NCBI RefSeq assembly: GCF_003054055.1
Contig: NZ_QBKI01000003.1
Location: forward strand, 248,001-312,000
DNA from: Pontibacter mucosus
Lineage (GTDB): Bacteria > Bacteroidota > Bacteroidia > Cytophagales > Hymenobacteraceae
Reading direction: 5' to 3'
DNA length: 64,000 nucleotides
The notes beneath the pieces are model-generated. The model searched no databases. It was not told the DNA's origin and saw only the letters and a program-made list of their open reading frames with translations. The number at the start of each line of letters is the position of its first letter. The stretch's first letter is position 1. The position numbers and the translations under genes are program-made. This document shows positions 40,098 through 50,420 of the stretch, one piece after another.

Positions 40098-41024
40098 ATG
40101 CCCATCAAGTATAACCTGCAACCAGTGGCCCTGCGCGAGGAGCGATCTCTGTTCACCTTGGTCGAAAACAGGTCGGTGTATAGTATGGATTCCTGTGAGC
40201 TGAACGTGTTTGAGACGCACCAGCAAGCAGAAGGTGTGCAGCTGCAGTTTGATGATTGGGTGCTGACCAGCATGTTGCGCGGCAAAAAAGTCATGCATCT
40301 CTCGGATGGCCCCGGCTTTGACTACCTGCCCGGTGAATCGGTGCTAGTGCCGCCACGCGAGCTGATGACGATTGACTTTCCGGAGGCAAAAAAGGAGACG
40401 CCGACGCAATGCCTGGCCCTGGCTATCTCCGCGGAACAGATACAGGATACGATTGGCTTGCTGAACGAGCGGCATACCAAGGCAGAGGCAGGAGAGGAGT
40501 GGCAAATCAGCAAGGAGCACCTGCACCTGGCCAACAACCTGGAACTGGCCGAGATCATTAACCGCCTTATTCGGCTCGGCCTGCACGAGCAAAGCCGTGA
40601 GAAAGACATCTTGGTGGATCTGGCGCTACGGGAACTGCTGGTGAGGCTGATGCAGACGCAGGCGCGGGCATTTTTTGAGCATAACTACAAACGGCTGGCC
40701 AGTAGCAATCGCTTCGGCTACATCATTCAATATATTAAGGAGAACATCACCTCCAAGATTGATGCCGACAAACTGAGCGAGAAAGCTTGCATGAGCCGCG
40801 CCAATTTTTTCCGCAAGTTTAAAGAGGAGCTGGGCTTTACGCCCGCCGATTATATTCTGAAAGAGCGCATCCGGCTGGCCAAAACTTACTTGCAGAATCC
40901 GCTAAACTCTGTGACCCAGGCCTGCTATATGGCCGGTTTCCAGAACCTCAATTACTTTATCCGGGCCTTTAAAAAAGAAGTCGGCCTGACGCCTAAGGCT
41001 TTTCAGCTGAGTTATTTGAATTGA
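40098..41024 (+). CDS. AraC-family regulator of the aldehyde dehydrogenase operon
   Basis: From the ATG at 40098 the product is 308 residues starting MPIKYNLQPVALREERSLF. The N-terminal cupin-like AraC_N domain spans about 15-190 (ELNVFETHQQAEGVQLQF, YLPGESVLVPPRELMTIDFP). The C-terminal DNA-binding domain has two helix-turn-helix units: DADKLSEKACMSRANFFRKFKEELGFTPADYILKERIRLAK (in parts) and SVTQACYMAGFQNLNYFIRAFKKEVGLTPKAF. The divergent position and the direct repeats in the shared promoter make control of the ALDH/DUF779 operon likely. Confidence 0.9.
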   Translation: MPIKYNLQPVALREERSLFTLVENRSVYSMDSCELNVFETHQQAEGVQLQFDDWVLTSMLRGKKVMHLSDGPGFDYLPGESVLVPPRELMTIDFPEAKKETPTQCLALAISAEQIQDTIGLLNERHTKAEAGEEWQISKEHLHLANNLELAEIINRLIRLGLHEQSREKDILVDLALRELLVRLMQTQARAFFEHNYKRLASSNRFGYIIQYIKENITSKIDADKLSEKACMSRANFFRKFKEELGFTPADYILKERIRLAKTYLQNPLNSVTQACYMAGFQNLNYFIRAFKKEVGLTPKAFQLSYLN

Positions 41025-41034
41025 GGGAAAGTAT

Positions 41035-41048
41035 AAAAGTATACTTTT
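41035..41048. repeat. Second head-to-head AAGTATA palindrome
   Basis: AAAAGTATACTTTT again, identical to 23947-23960, 11 bases after the AraC-type stop and immediately preceded by another AAGTATA. Confidence 0.7.
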
Positions 41049-41118
41049 AAATAGGGTGCTGTTCGTGAAATTGTTTCGGCAGTAGAAGCCTTGCTATTTG
41101 CCTGGCCATCCAGCATAA

Positions 41119-41709
41119 TCATGTCTGCTCAGCTAAAACTATACGCTGTTTCCCTTCATGGTCAATGTAGATTTTATAAAAATTACACCAATCCGTGTCC
41201 GGTACACATACAGTGGCAAACAGGGTAATGATATTTTCTTCCCGATTGAATTCATTCAGCCAAATTTGGTTGAGCCGTGAAGCTCTTCCGAATTCATCCG
41301 TAAAGTCAATGCTTGGCAAATTTTCTTTGGTGAAAGTCTCCGAATAAATCAATGAATCTCCCAGACTCAATTTTATGTCGGATGCATGATGCCTGAAATG
41401 GATTCTCTCCCTGGTGCCGTTCTCATAGACATACACTGTGTCAATTCCTCTATCCATTAGGCTATAGTTTTTTAAGACTAACCTTAGGTTTGCCTCTTGG
41501 TTAAGAACTGTGTCTACTATGTCTTCTTCATATTGCTCCGGATGATAGGTGATTTTTTCACTTTTGAGCCCCAATGGAGCAAGGTCAGAAGCTTGAAGAG
41601 GAGTTATTTCTGCATCTTGATTCCCTTTTACAATGTTCTGAGAACTTTCTGAACAGCATGTAAAGAAGAAACTCAGAATTACAAAATAGACAAAGGTGTT
41701 TGCTCTCAT
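41119..41709 (-). CDS. Putative lipoprotein of unknown function
   Basis: 196 residues with a lipoprotein-type signal (FVYFVILSFFFTCC, Cys18 or Cys19 as the lipidation site), so membrane-tethered on the periplasmic side or surface. The mature part is hydrophilic, with a beta-rich stretch (TVYVYENGTRERIHFRHH, DIKLSLGDSLIYSETFTK) and two cysteines near the C-terminus (VCVPDTDWCNFY) that could pair. It is more A/T-rich than its neighbours and no family is recognised. It is transcribed alone. Confidence 0.65.
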   Translation of the reverse strand: MRANTFVYFVILSFFFTCCSESSQNIVKGNQDAEITPLQASDLAPLGLKSEKITYHPEQYEEDIVDTVLNQEANLRLVLKNYSLMDRGIDTVYVYENGTRERIHFRHHASDIKLSLGDSLIYSETFTKENLPSIDFTDEFGRASRLNQIWLNEFNREENIITLFATVCVPDTDWCNFYKIYIDHEGKQRIVLAEQT

Positions 41710-41811
41710 TTAGATGAATTAGATAGGGCTATCGTAAGGATTAAGAACCTTAGGCAACGGACTTCTAAAGTATAGCAATTCAAGAAGGATGTCAGGCTAT
41801 TCTATACCTAA

Positions 41812-42870
41812 CTATACTTTTACCCTACGCTTTTCCGAGCTGCTTTGCATGGCCAGCTCAATAATGCGGATGGTGTTGCGTGCCTGATCCGGTTTTACCA
41901 CTAACTCCTCCTGGCCCAGTATGGCTTTGTATACATTATGGTAGAGGCCGGTATAGTCGCCGGGTTCGCTGGTGAGTTTGCCTTTGTAATGCATGCCCTG
42001 CACGGTGGTGTTTAGCGTGCCCCACAGGTGCTCTGGCTCCACGCCCCAGTTTGGGGTATCGGCGGGAAAGCGGCTTGCCTTCAGGTTCTCCTCCTGCACA
42101 TCCATGCCATACTTTATAAAGGAGCCCTCGGTGCCATGAAGTATAAAATGCGGTCCCTGCTCGCGCACCAGCATGCCGGCTTTCAGAATGGCCTTCATGC
42201 CTTCATAGAAGAGCACCACCTCAAAATAATCCGGCACCTGCGAGTGCTCGCGCTGCACCTGCACATCGGCGAATACTTCCAGCGGTTCCCCGAACAAGTA
42301 TAAAGCCTGGTCGATGAGGTGGGCGCCCAGGTCGTACAGGATACCGGCGCCGGGCAATGGCTCCTCTTTCCAGCTGTTGGGCTTTAGCTCGTTACGGTAG
42401 CGGTCGAAGTGGGCCTCATACTCTACCAGTCTGCCCAGTAGCCTTGCCTGCACTACCTTCTGCACCGTTTTAAAGTCGGAATCCCAGCGGCGGTTCTGGT
42501 ACACGGTCAACACTTTTTGCTTTTCCTGTGCCAGCGCGATTAACTCCTCGGCTTCAGCGCTGGTGATGGTGAAAGGCTTGTCGACCAGCACGTGCTTGCC
42601 GGCCTGCAACGCGGCTTTGGCCAGGGGATAATGCGTAGGGTTGGCCGTGGCAATCACCACCAGGTCTATACTTGCATCGCTGAAAATATCCTCCTCGCTT
42701 GGCACAATCTGCGCCTCCGGGAAACGGGTGCGGGCCAGGGCTATACTTTCTTCGCGGTTGACTTTTATCTTTTTCAGGTGGAGGCCCGGCACGTTCGAAA
42801 TAAAAGGAGCGTGAAAAGTTCTTCCGGCCATTCCGAAGCCCAGCAGGCCGACGTTTATAGATTGATTCAT
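41812..42870 (-). CDS. Gfo/Idh/MocA-family oxidoreductase
   Basis: 352 residues without a signal peptide, hence cytoplasmic. The Rossmann start is NVGLLGFGMAGRTFHAPFI, typical of the YhhX/MviM-like subgroup, followed by DLVVIATANPTHYPLAKAAL and the DKPFTITSAEAEEL motif with the family Lys. The C-terminal domain shows GILYDLGAHLIDQALYLFG. The cofactor is probably NAD(P) and the substrate a sugar or inositol. It diverges from an aldo/keto reductase gene, and a shared sugar-alcohol role is possible but unsupported. Confidence 0.9.
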   Translation of the reverse strand: MNQSINVGLLGFGMAGRTFHAPFISNVPGLHLKKIKVNREESIALARTRFPEAQIVPSEEDIFSDASIDLVVIATANPTHYPLAKAALQAGKHVLVDKPFTITSAEAEELIALAQEKQKVLTVYQNRRWDSDFKTVQKVVQARLLGRLVEYEAHFDRYRNELKPNSWKEEPLPGAGILYDLGAHLIDQALYLFGEPLEVFADVQVQREHSQVPDYFEVVLFYEGMKAILKAGMLVREQGPHFILHGTEGSFIKYGMDVQEENLKASRFPADTPNWGVEPEHLWGTLNTTVQGMHYKGKLTSEPGDYTGLYHNVYKAILGQEELVVKPDQARNTIRIIELAMQSSSEKRRVKV

Positions 42871-43018
42871 GTGGTTTCTGGTTCAATTTTAGCGAAGCCC
42901 CGGCAGAAGCAAGCCAAAGGCGTGTATTCCTTCAGACGCCTCCGAGGCATCCGCGTAAACTATAGCTGTCCTTTTAAAGGGCGCGTGTAAATTTCACCTA
43001 CAAGATACTAAACTACGG

Positions 43019-44005
<987 letters not shown>

Positions 44006-44021
44006 CCCGTGTCTTTTAAGT

Positions 44022-44056
44022 TAAGCCCAGCGTCTTAAAGTATGGCCCTGGGCTTA
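44022..44056. terminator. Bidirectional hairpin between the aldo/keto reductase and FUSC genes
   Basis: TAAGCCCAG (44022-44030) pairs with CTGGGCTTA (44048-44056), with an outer AAGT/GCTT extension. The right arm overlaps the FUSC stop codon. Confidence 0.6.
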
Positions 44057-45163
44057 GCTTACTTCCTTCTGGGTCGGATCAGGCTCAAGCAGTTCTTCTT
44101 GTTCAGCTGCCGGCCGTTCTGTTTCCGAAACAATACGGCGCAGGTCAGTGAGGATGCTGCCCATGTCCTGCAGCACAGGCAGCGAAGTGATGTTGGTGAG
44201 CGTTTCCAAACTGCGGGCTTGTTCCTGCCTTGCCAACCGGACAGCCTCGTTAAGCCTGGCTGTCTTTTCTTCCGAAGGATTCACTATTGTTTCGCCGAAT
44301 GCGTCGATGCAGTCGGCCGTGGCGTGCAGGCTCTGTATCAGTTGCTCCCGTCCGGTGTAATCAATCAGGAAGGAGGTGTTCAGCTGCAGGTCGGCCAGGC
44401 TTCTGCGGATGCCCCGGATTTGTATCATGATGCTGTGGAGCAGCCGGATGTCAGCCGCCAGGCGGCTCAGCTTTTCGCGTTTGTGGGTGAGCAGGGGGTT
44501 ATACTTCAGGCTTTGCTCGGCCAGCTCAAGCGCCTTGCGGCTCTCCGTCGCTATTTTGGTGAGTGCCTCCACTTCGGAGCGGCCTGTTTTCCGGCGGCCG
44601 CCGGAGTCTATCAGCAGCGCGGTAAGCCCTCTCAGGGTGGCAGCAGCCCGCTTGCTGTACGTCATCATACTTCTCTCCACATCCGGAAGGGCATCCTGCG
44701 GAATGATCAAGGCGTTAATGAGGACAGCGATTCCAGAGCCCAGTATGGTTTCGATGATCCGCTCGTAGGCGTACCCGGACTTGGCCTCACCAAACGCCAG
44801 CACCAAAAGCGAGCTAATCGCCACCTGCGATATGATCTGCGGGTTCATCCGGAAGGCCTTGGCAATTCCCATTCCTATCAGAATGATAAAGAAGATGGAC
44901 AGGGCGCTGACCTGGAACCAATGCCCCAGGAGCATGCTCAGCAACACACCGCCAATAATCCCGATGATGCGCTGCGTAGCCTTGTTCACGGAATCAGCCA
45001 CCGTAACCTGAACCGTAATAATGGCCGCTACCGCCGCGAAGTAAGGGTACTCGGAGTGCAGCAGGCTGGAGGCTATAAACCAGGAAAGAGCCGCGGCAAA
45101 GGCCGTTTTTACGATCTGCAGCGTCAGCCCGAGTTTGCCAAGTATTTCTAAAATCCTCTTCAC
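44054..45163 (-). CDS. Aromatic acid exporter-like FUSC/ArAE family protein
   Basis: 369 residues. Six or so membrane helices fill the first 155 residues (for example FFIILIGMGIAKAF and ILGSGIAVLINALII), then a cytoplasmic domain begins at PQDALPDVERSMMTYSKRAA and continues as long helices rich in Arg, Glu and Leu. This half-length arrangement (one membrane block, one soluble block) matches the ArAE_1 type FUSC proteins. Family members export aromatic acids or related compounds; the substrate is not predictable. The C-terminus is acidic. Confidence 0.85.
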   Translation of the reverse strand: MKRILEILGKLGLTLQIVKTAFAAALSWFIASSLLHSEYPYFAAVAAIITVQVTVADSVNKATQRIIGIIGGVLLSMLLGHWFQVSALSIFFIILIGMGIAKAFRMNPQIISQVAISSLLVLAFGEAKSGYAYERIIETILGSGIAVLINALIIPQDALPDVERSMMTYSKRAAATLRGLTALLIDSGGRRKTGRSEVEALTKIATESRKALELAEQSLKYNPLLTHKREKLSRLAADIRLLHSIMIQIRGIRRSLADLQLNTSFLIDYTGREQLIQSLHATADCIDAFGETIVNPSEEKTARLNEAVRLARQEQARSLETLTNITSLPVLQDMGSILTDLRRIVSETERPAAEQEELLEPDPTQKEVS

Positions 45164-45329
45164 AGGAGTAAATACTTATACTTTAGCGTTAAGTTAGGTT
45201 TGCATGGTTTAAAGCAACCGGAGAAGAGGGCTAAGGTGAAAGTATGATACCCCCGCTTCCACTAAAAAGAAAGTATAAAAGTATAGTTTTCTGGCACGAA
45301 CTGATTCGAATTGCCCTTGGCTGATTTGC

Positions 45330-46622
45330 TTATTGCTTTGTAAAAAGGTAGCTGAGGCTTACTTGCAAAGCATTATACTTAAGTGATGAATTCATGCCTG
45401 GTTTTAAGCTATAGAAATACGTAACCCCCAGGTCATATTTATCTGATTTGACAACGCCAGCTTTCAGCGGCACCGTATACCACAGGCTGTACAAACCTAA
45501 GTAGTTATCCCGGGTGGTAGTATAGTCTGGTTCCCCTGTGATGTCATCATGATAAAACCTGCTGGTCGTATTCTTATTCTGGGTGTAATGCGAGTAGTGT
45601 ACGCTAAAGCCTCCTCCCACATATACTTTCAGAGCATCTGTGCTGTAGGCATGGTAAATAAGTTGGGGGCTATAGGTGAAAGTATAGGAATCCAGTTCAT
45701 AGTCGTTGTGCTCCCGACTTTTGGTACCGGGCCAGGTTCTCTCTTTGTGCAGGTTGTAGCTGGCTTTGGCAGCGTATAGTTCGGAGCGGACAAGCAGGCG
45801 CCTGGTATTCCGGTTCAGAAAAGTATCAAAGCCCAGGAGGAGGGCAGGAGAGTAGGCAACCGAGGCCTCTTGTGTTTCCCTGGAGGCATCCAGGGTCTGG
45901 TAACTCAGAGTGGATCTGTTTATACCCATACCAGCCAGAAACCGAATTTTAGAGTTGTTCTTTTTGAGCTGTTTATGCTCGTGCGCGCTAAGGCCATTAA
46001 TCTGGCTCACGATCTGTCGCAGGTCTGACTCGCTATACCTTATGCGTTTAATATTGCCTTCCAGTGCTGCTGTGCCGCGTTCATACTTAGTAGCTAATCC
46101 CCACAGTTGTCCCCTGTATGGTGTCAGCACTTTTATATCCCGTCCCATCTCATAGCTAAAGTACCTTACATAAAGCATTTCTTGCACGGCATCACCTGCT
46201 ACATCTTTCAGAAAATACCGGGTTTTAACGGCATCTGCGTAGGAAAGCAGGGCAGCGTAAGGGCCATGTACCAGCTCTTTCAGGAAGACAGTATCGGTCA
46301 CGGCAGCAATGTCCGGGCTGGAGGGGAGGTTGGCTGTTTTCAACTCATTCATACTTACCGGACCCACGTAGCGGTGATATGCCTCCAGCCCCGTTATTTC
46401 AAAGTATGTGCAATTGTGTACGGTAAACGTCTGCTGCTCTTGGCTAGTTAGTGCGTGTTTGAAAAGTATAGCCTCCGGGTTTTTAATCCATTCCTGGTAA
46501 TTGATGTATCCCTTTAAGGTATCGCCGTTTGTCACGACCAGCCCAGGTTTGAAATTCACTTGGCCGAGGCTTAGGAATGGGGCAGCGAGGAGAAAAAAGA
46601 GAAGCGTAAAGGTTTGTCTCAT
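45330..46622 (-). CDS. Outer-membrane beta-barrel protein with an N-terminal domain, unknown function
   Basis: 430 residues with a signal peptide (FTLLFFLLAAPFLSLGQ). The N-terminal 210 residues begin FKPGLVVTNGDTLKGYINYQEW, a block I have seen repeatedly in uncharacterised Bacteroidota proteins. From about residue 225 alternating aromatic strands (IRFLAGMGINRSTLSYQTL; LKVYVGGGFSVHYSHYT; NALQVSLSYLFTKQ) indicate an eight- to twelve-strand barrel ending in an aromatic C-terminal strand. Likely outer-membrane; role unknown. Confidence 0.7.
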   Translation of the reverse strand: MRQTFTLLFFLLAAPFLSLGQVNFKPGLVVTNGDTLKGYINYQEWIKNPEAILFKHALTSQEQQTFTVHNCTYFEITGLEAYHRYVGPVSMNELKTANLPSSPDIAAVTDTVFLKELVHGPYAALLSYADAVKTRYFLKDVAGDAVQEMLYVRYFSYEMGRDIKVLTPYRGQLWGLATKYERGTAALEGNIKRIRYSESDLRQIVSQINGLSAHEHKQLKKNNSKIRFLAGMGINRSTLSYQTLDASRETQEASVAYSPALLLGFDTFLNRNTRRLLVRSELYAAKASYNLHKERTWPGTKSREHNDYELDSYTFTYSPQLIYHAYSTDALKVYVGGGFSVHYSHYTQNKNTTSRFYHDDITGEPDYTTTRDNYLGLYSLWYTVPLKAGVVKSDKYDLGVTYFYSLKPGMNSSLKYNALQVSLSYLFTKQ

Positions 46623-46718
46623 AGGTTATGCTTGTTTGCGTTTTAACAGCTGATTCACTCAGACTTAAGTGGCTCTCTAGTGCAGGTTTTCCTCAAGTAC
46701 GATAAATAGAGAAAATAT

Positions 46719-49637
46719 TTACCTGGCACAAATCCCTCGGTAAGCACACCACTGGCATACGTCCAGATCGCGTGTTTTCTGAATGGGTTCCTCCGGGTCC
46801 AGCATGCGGCGCACGAAGTCTCCCAGCAGTTCTTCCGAGGCCGCTACAAAATCCTTTGGCGTGGCACCGCCCTCTTCCACAAAGTTAAACTCTGACGAGA
46901 GCACGCCCGGCTCCAGGTTTCGGAAAGAGATAATGCCGGACTTCGGGGCTATACTTAATGGGGAGATATGGCCGGCATTGCGAAGTATCGTTTCGGGTTG
47001 ATCCTCCAGCACCCGCTTCAGCACGTACTCGTAGAGCCACAGCTGGCGCGCTTTGCCATACTTGGGGTCGGTGAGGAAATGCAGATCCACATCCTCCGGC
47101 TTCACCTTTAGCTGGTTCTGCTCCACTTTGCCGGTTTTATAGTCAATCACGCGTAGTTCATGGCCCGTCAGGTCGATGCGGTCCGCTTTACCGGCGATGC
47201 GCACGTTTACCACCTCCGAGCCCACCTGCACCGGAAGTATGGTCGCCAGCGTGTCCTCCAGGCGCAACACGTACAGGGGTAGTTCGTCGGAGTCTTTAAG
47301 CTTTTGCAGGTATTTTTCCAGCACCTCCACAGCCACTTTATACAGCAGGTAATTCATGCCGCGTTCCGGTTTGGCACCCAGCGTTATCTTGCTAAACTCT
47401 GCTTTCACTTTCTCCGGCAGCGCCTGCAGCATCAGCTCCACGTGTTCGGCAAGTATAGGCTCGCCGCTTTGCGCGTGGGGGCGGAAGAAATCCTCCAGCA
47501 CCTGGTGCACGATGGTACCGAACTGGTCGGCGCCGAGCTGTTCCTCCACCTCGTCCATCTCCTGCATTTTGGCGATGCGGGTAAAGTAGTACTGCAGCGA
47601 GCAGTTGATGTACATGTTCAGGTGCGAAGGGTAGAGGCCGCGCTCCAGTTCCTGCCGCAGTTGGGCAATGGTCTCCGGCGACTTGGGTACCACAATATCC
47701 TCCTCGTACTGCCGCATCTCCTGTTGCTCCACCGCCGCAATCATATCCCGGAAAGTTATTTTCGGGTTGCGCAGCGCCAAATCGTTCTGCAGCTGAAGTA
47801 TAAACCGGCTCTTCTCGCCCGAGCCGTAGGTGTCGGAGGGGAGCACGTAGAGCAGGTTGATTTTTTTGGCGCGCTGCAGCAGGCGGTAAAAGTTGTAGGC
47901 CATAGCACCTTCGGTCTCGGCATAGGTCGGCAGCCCGAACTCGCGCAGCACGTCATACGGCATCAGGCTCTCCTGCCGCTTGGGCGCCGGCAGCACGTTC
48001 TCGTTTACCGACAGGATAATCAGGTTCTCAAAGTCGAGCGCGCGCGTTTCGAGCATACCCATAATCTGCACTTCGGAGATAGGCTCCCCACTAAAAGGCA
48101 GGCGCGTTTGCCCGATCAGCTCATAGAGAAACTTGCGGAAACTGCGCACCGATATCTTATGCTCGCGGCAGTCGAAAATGGTGTCGAGGCGCTTGACTAA
48201 CGTATAAAAAATGTACAGGTACTCCGTTTCGATGCTGTTGCGGCCGTGCGTGTAGACCTGGCGCAGCAGCTCGATGAGCTCGTACAGGGCCACGATGATG
48301 TCGTCGCAATCGCGCCAGGTGCGGAAAAGCGTTTCGAAGAGCGGGTGGTGCTGGCTCAGGTCAATGAGTTCCTGCGCCGTGATGAGTACCCGGTTCTCCT
48401 GCACCATTTTGTCCAGCACCTGCTGAATCATACCGTGGTAGCGAGCCTGCTCCGGGTCATCATTCAGGGATAGCTCATAGCGCCGGATGAACGGATGGGT
48501 GAGCAGCTTGGTGACGCTCAGGTGGTGGTACTGGTATACTTTGTAACCCGAACTTTGCAGCTGCGTGACGCCCGTCAGGTGCACCTCAAAAAGCAAATCG
48601 ATGAGGTTAAAAAGGGGCGTGCCCCGGAAACTGAGGCCCATGGTGACGTTATAGGTCGGCACATCTTGCGGAATAGAGTGCAGCACCGGCAGCAAAAGTG
48701 TTTCGTCGGGCAGCACGATGGCCGTTTGGGCATGCGGGTTTTGTTCGCGTATTTCCTGCAGCAGCTGCCCCGCCAGCTTGCCCTGCATGCTGGCATTGGC
48801 CACCCCAATTACGTCGATTTCCTTCTCATCCGTTAGCAGCAGATTTTGTTGCCAGCGCCATTCGGGTAAATTCCAGGTGCTTTTATACTTGCGCAAAAAA
48901 CTTCCGGCGCGGTTACTCTGGCCCTGCTCGTCCATGTAAAAGTCATCCGTATCAAACAGCACCTCGGCCTTCTCGTGCTTAAGCAGCGTGCGGATAATCT
49001 TTTCCTCAGAAAGGGTGAGGCTGTTCAGGCCGATGAAGATGAACTGGTGGCACTCGCTTTCCTTGGCGATCCGCTCGATGTCTTTGGCCACTTTCCGGAA
49101 GGCCATTCCCGTATAGGCCTGCTTGTTCTCCAACAGACGCTTCTGCAGGTTGTGGTACGTTTTTTCAATATTATCCCAGAGACTGAAGTACTTTTTTAGG
49201 GTAGGAGAGAGTTCTTTGCCCAGGAATTTTGGGTCCCACCGCTCCAGTGCCTTGGCCTCGCCCAGGTACTCGAACAACTTCTTTGTGTCCACCAGGTTCT
49301 GATCGATGCGGCTGAAGTCCTCCAGCAAGGTGCCGGCCCAGGTCACAAAGTTATCGAAGTCGAGCTTGGGGTCCTGCTCGCGCATGAGGTCAAAGAGCTC
49401 CAACTGTAAGTTAATTGGCTCCAGTACCTCGGTTTTGGAGAGGCTGCGGATAAAGTCCTCCATCGCATATACCTCCGGCGACCAAATCGGCTCTGGCGAG
49501 GCCTGTGCCAGCGCAGTTTTAAAGAAAAAGCTTGCACGCCGCGACGGCAGTACAATGCACAGGTCACTGATGTGCTCTTTATACTTCTCGAAAACGTATT
49601 TGGCCGTTAGCTCCAGAAAAGTTGGACTAGGATTCAT
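46719..49637 (-). CDS. AddB-like PD-(D/E)XK nuclease of an AddAB-type recombination complex
   Basis: From the ATG at 49637 the product is 972 residues starting MNPSPTFLELTAKYVFEKYK. AddB-like features are an N-terminal inactivated helicase-like part (DLCIVLPSRRASFFFKTALA), and a C-terminal nuclease with ELRVIDYKTGKVEQN as the catalytic D-X-K segment. Cysteines in MYINCSLQYYF and in VCQWCAYRGICAR provide the four ligands of the AddB iron-sulfur cluster. With the AddA-like gene 0.8 kb upstream it should process double-strand breaks for RecA. The frame extends 18 codons further, but the conserved start is at 49637. Confidence 0.88.
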   Translation of the reverse strand: MNPSPTFLELTAKYVFEKYKEHISDLCIVLPSRRASFFFKTALAQASPEPIWSPEVYAMEDFIRSLSKTEVLEPINLQLELFDLMREQDPKLDFDNFVTWAGTLLEDFSRIDQNLVDTKKLFEYLGEAKALERWDPKFLGKELSPTLKKYFSLWDNIEKTYHNLQKRLLENKQAYTGMAFRKVAKDIERIAKESECHQFIFIGLNSLTLSEEKIIRTLLKHEKAEVLFDTDDFYMDEQGQSNRAGSFLRKYKSTWNLPEWRWQQNLLLTDEKEIDVIGVANASMQGKLAGQLLQEIREQNPHAQTAIVLPDETLLLPVLHSIPQDVPTYNVTMGLSFRGTPLFNLIDLLFEVHLTGVTQLQSSGYKVYQYHHLSVTKLLTHPFIRRYELSLNDDPEQARYHGMIQQVLDKMVQENRVLITAQELIDLSQHHPLFETLFRTWRDCDDIIVALYELIELLRQVYTHGRNSIETEYLYIFYTLVKRLDTIFDCREHKISVRSFRKFLYELIGQTRLPFSGEPISEVQIMGMLETRALDFENLIILSVNENVLPAPKRQESLMPYDVLREFGLPTYAETEGAMAYNFYRLLQRAKKINLLYVLPSDTYGSGEKSRFILQLQNDLALRNPKITFRDMIAAVEQQEMRQYEEDIVVPKSPETIAQLRQELERGLYPSHLNMYINCSLQYYFTRIAKMQEMDEVEEQLGADQFGTIVHQVLEDFFRPHAQSGEPILAEHVELMLQALPEKVKAEFSKITLGAKPERGMNYLLYKVAVEVLEKYLQKLKDSDELPLYVLRLEDTLATILPVQVGSEVVNVRIAGKADRIDLTGHELRVIDYKTGKVEQNQLKVKPEDVDLHFLTDPKYGKARQLWLYEYVLKRVLEDQPETILRNAGHISPLSIAPKSGIISFRNLEPGVLSSEFNFVEEGGATPKDFVAASEELLGDFVRRMLDPEEPIQKTRDLDVCQWCAYRGICAR

Positions 49638-49685
49638 GGGATATAAGGATGAATAGGATATATGGAAATAGGGGGCACCCTTTTT

Positions 49686-49760
49686 TGTCATCCTAAAAGG
49701 ATCTTGTGGGCGAGCTGTGAAGGCCTTAGCTCAATCAACCAAGATCCTTTCAGGATGACA
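49686..49760. repeat. Complete GTCATCC-family palindromic element between addB and the VOC gene
   Basis: TGTCATCCT at 49686-49694 with AAAGGATCTTG pairs with AAGATCCTTTCAGGATGACA at 49741-49760. Inner GAGCTGTGA and TTAGCTC also pair. Length (75 bases) and layout match the copy at 29233-29308. Confidence 0.75.
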
Positions 49761-49790
49761 ATTTAAGATATAGCTTTTATATTATACCGC

Positions 49791-49814
49791 TGGCGCAAGC
49801 GTCCGCTTCTGCCA
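49791..49814 (+). repeat. GCGCAAGCGTCC element
   Basis: TGGCGCAAGCGTCCGCTT and the following TCTGCCA match the minus-strand element at 19624-19646 with one difference seen. It forms an AAGCG/CGCTT hairpin. Confidence 0.6.
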
Positions 49815-49857
49815 ATTATATTAATCTTGTAAATTCTTTAATCCTGTAAATCTTAGT

Positions 49858-50292
49858 CTAGTGAATAGAAGTGTGCCTGTGCCCCTTTGGCTCATCCGGC
49901 AGCAGAAACGGGTTGTAAGCAATCTCCCACAGGTTATCATCCGGGTCAGAAATGTAGCTGCTGTAGCCGCCCCAGAAAACTTTCTCCGGCCGCTTTACCA
50001 CCGTAGCACCTTTCTCCTCCAGTTGCGCCACCAGCTCATCCACTTCCTGCTCCGAGCGCACATTGTAGGCCAGCGAGAACTTTTTAAATCCGCTGCCTTC
50101 CGGAGACACGCCTGCATCGTCAGCCAAAGATTCCTGCGGGAAAAGGGCCAGCTGCATGCCGTTCAGCTGAAAGAAGACTATTCCCTCGGAGTCGCTCTCC
50201 GTAGGTTGCCAGCCAAATACGTTCTGGTAAAATTCCCTGGCGCGTTGCAGGTTCCGCACCCCTAAGGTGATGAGTGTTAATCGTTGTTCCAT
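49858..50292 (-). CDS. VOC-family (glyoxalase/bleomycin-resistance-type) protein
   Basis: 144 residues with the paired beta-alpha-beta-beta-beta units of the VOC superfamily: LITLGVRNLQRAREFYQNVFGW at the start, then FFQLNGMQLALF, and SLAYNVRSEQEVDELVAQLEEKG with SYISDPDDNLWEIAYNP as the second module. The metal ligand positions are not fully conserved (no leading His in the first strand), so it may be a binding or a non-glyoxalase member. It lies between the addA- and addB-like genes on the same strand but is flanked by repeats on both sides, so co-function is doubtful. Confidence 0.87.
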   Translation of the reverse strand: MEQRLTLITLGVRNLQRAREFYQNVFGWQPTESDSEGIVFFQLNGMQLALFPQESLADDAGVSPEGSGFKKFSLAYNVRSEQEVDELVAQLEEKGATVVKRPEKVFWGGYSSYISDPDDNLWEIAYNPFLLPDEPKGHRHTSIH

Positions 50293-50296
50293 GGTT

Positions 50297-50420
50297 ACCT
50301 CCCCCTTGCCCCCTCCTAAAAACAGGAGGGGGTGTTCCGGTTTACTTGTTATTTATACTTATACTTTTGTTTACTATTTTCTCAACCTCTCCTGCTTTTA
50401 GGGGAGGGTTGGGTTGGGGT
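50297..50420. repeat. Paired C-rich and G-rich repeats between the VOC and addA-like genes
   Basis: A C-rich piece with CCCCCTCCTAAAAACAGGAG near 50310-50330 is mirrored by CTCCTGCTTTTAGGGGAGGG near 50393-50412, so the whole interval can fold back on itself, besides smaller hairpins in each half. Related C/G-rich pieces occur near 18999, 19199 and 25474. Confidence 0.55.

Noticed and set aside
44042-45151. 369-codon plus-strand frame opposite the FUSC gene
   Set aside because: Both frames have the same length, but only the minus-strand product shows membrane helices and the ArAE domain layout.
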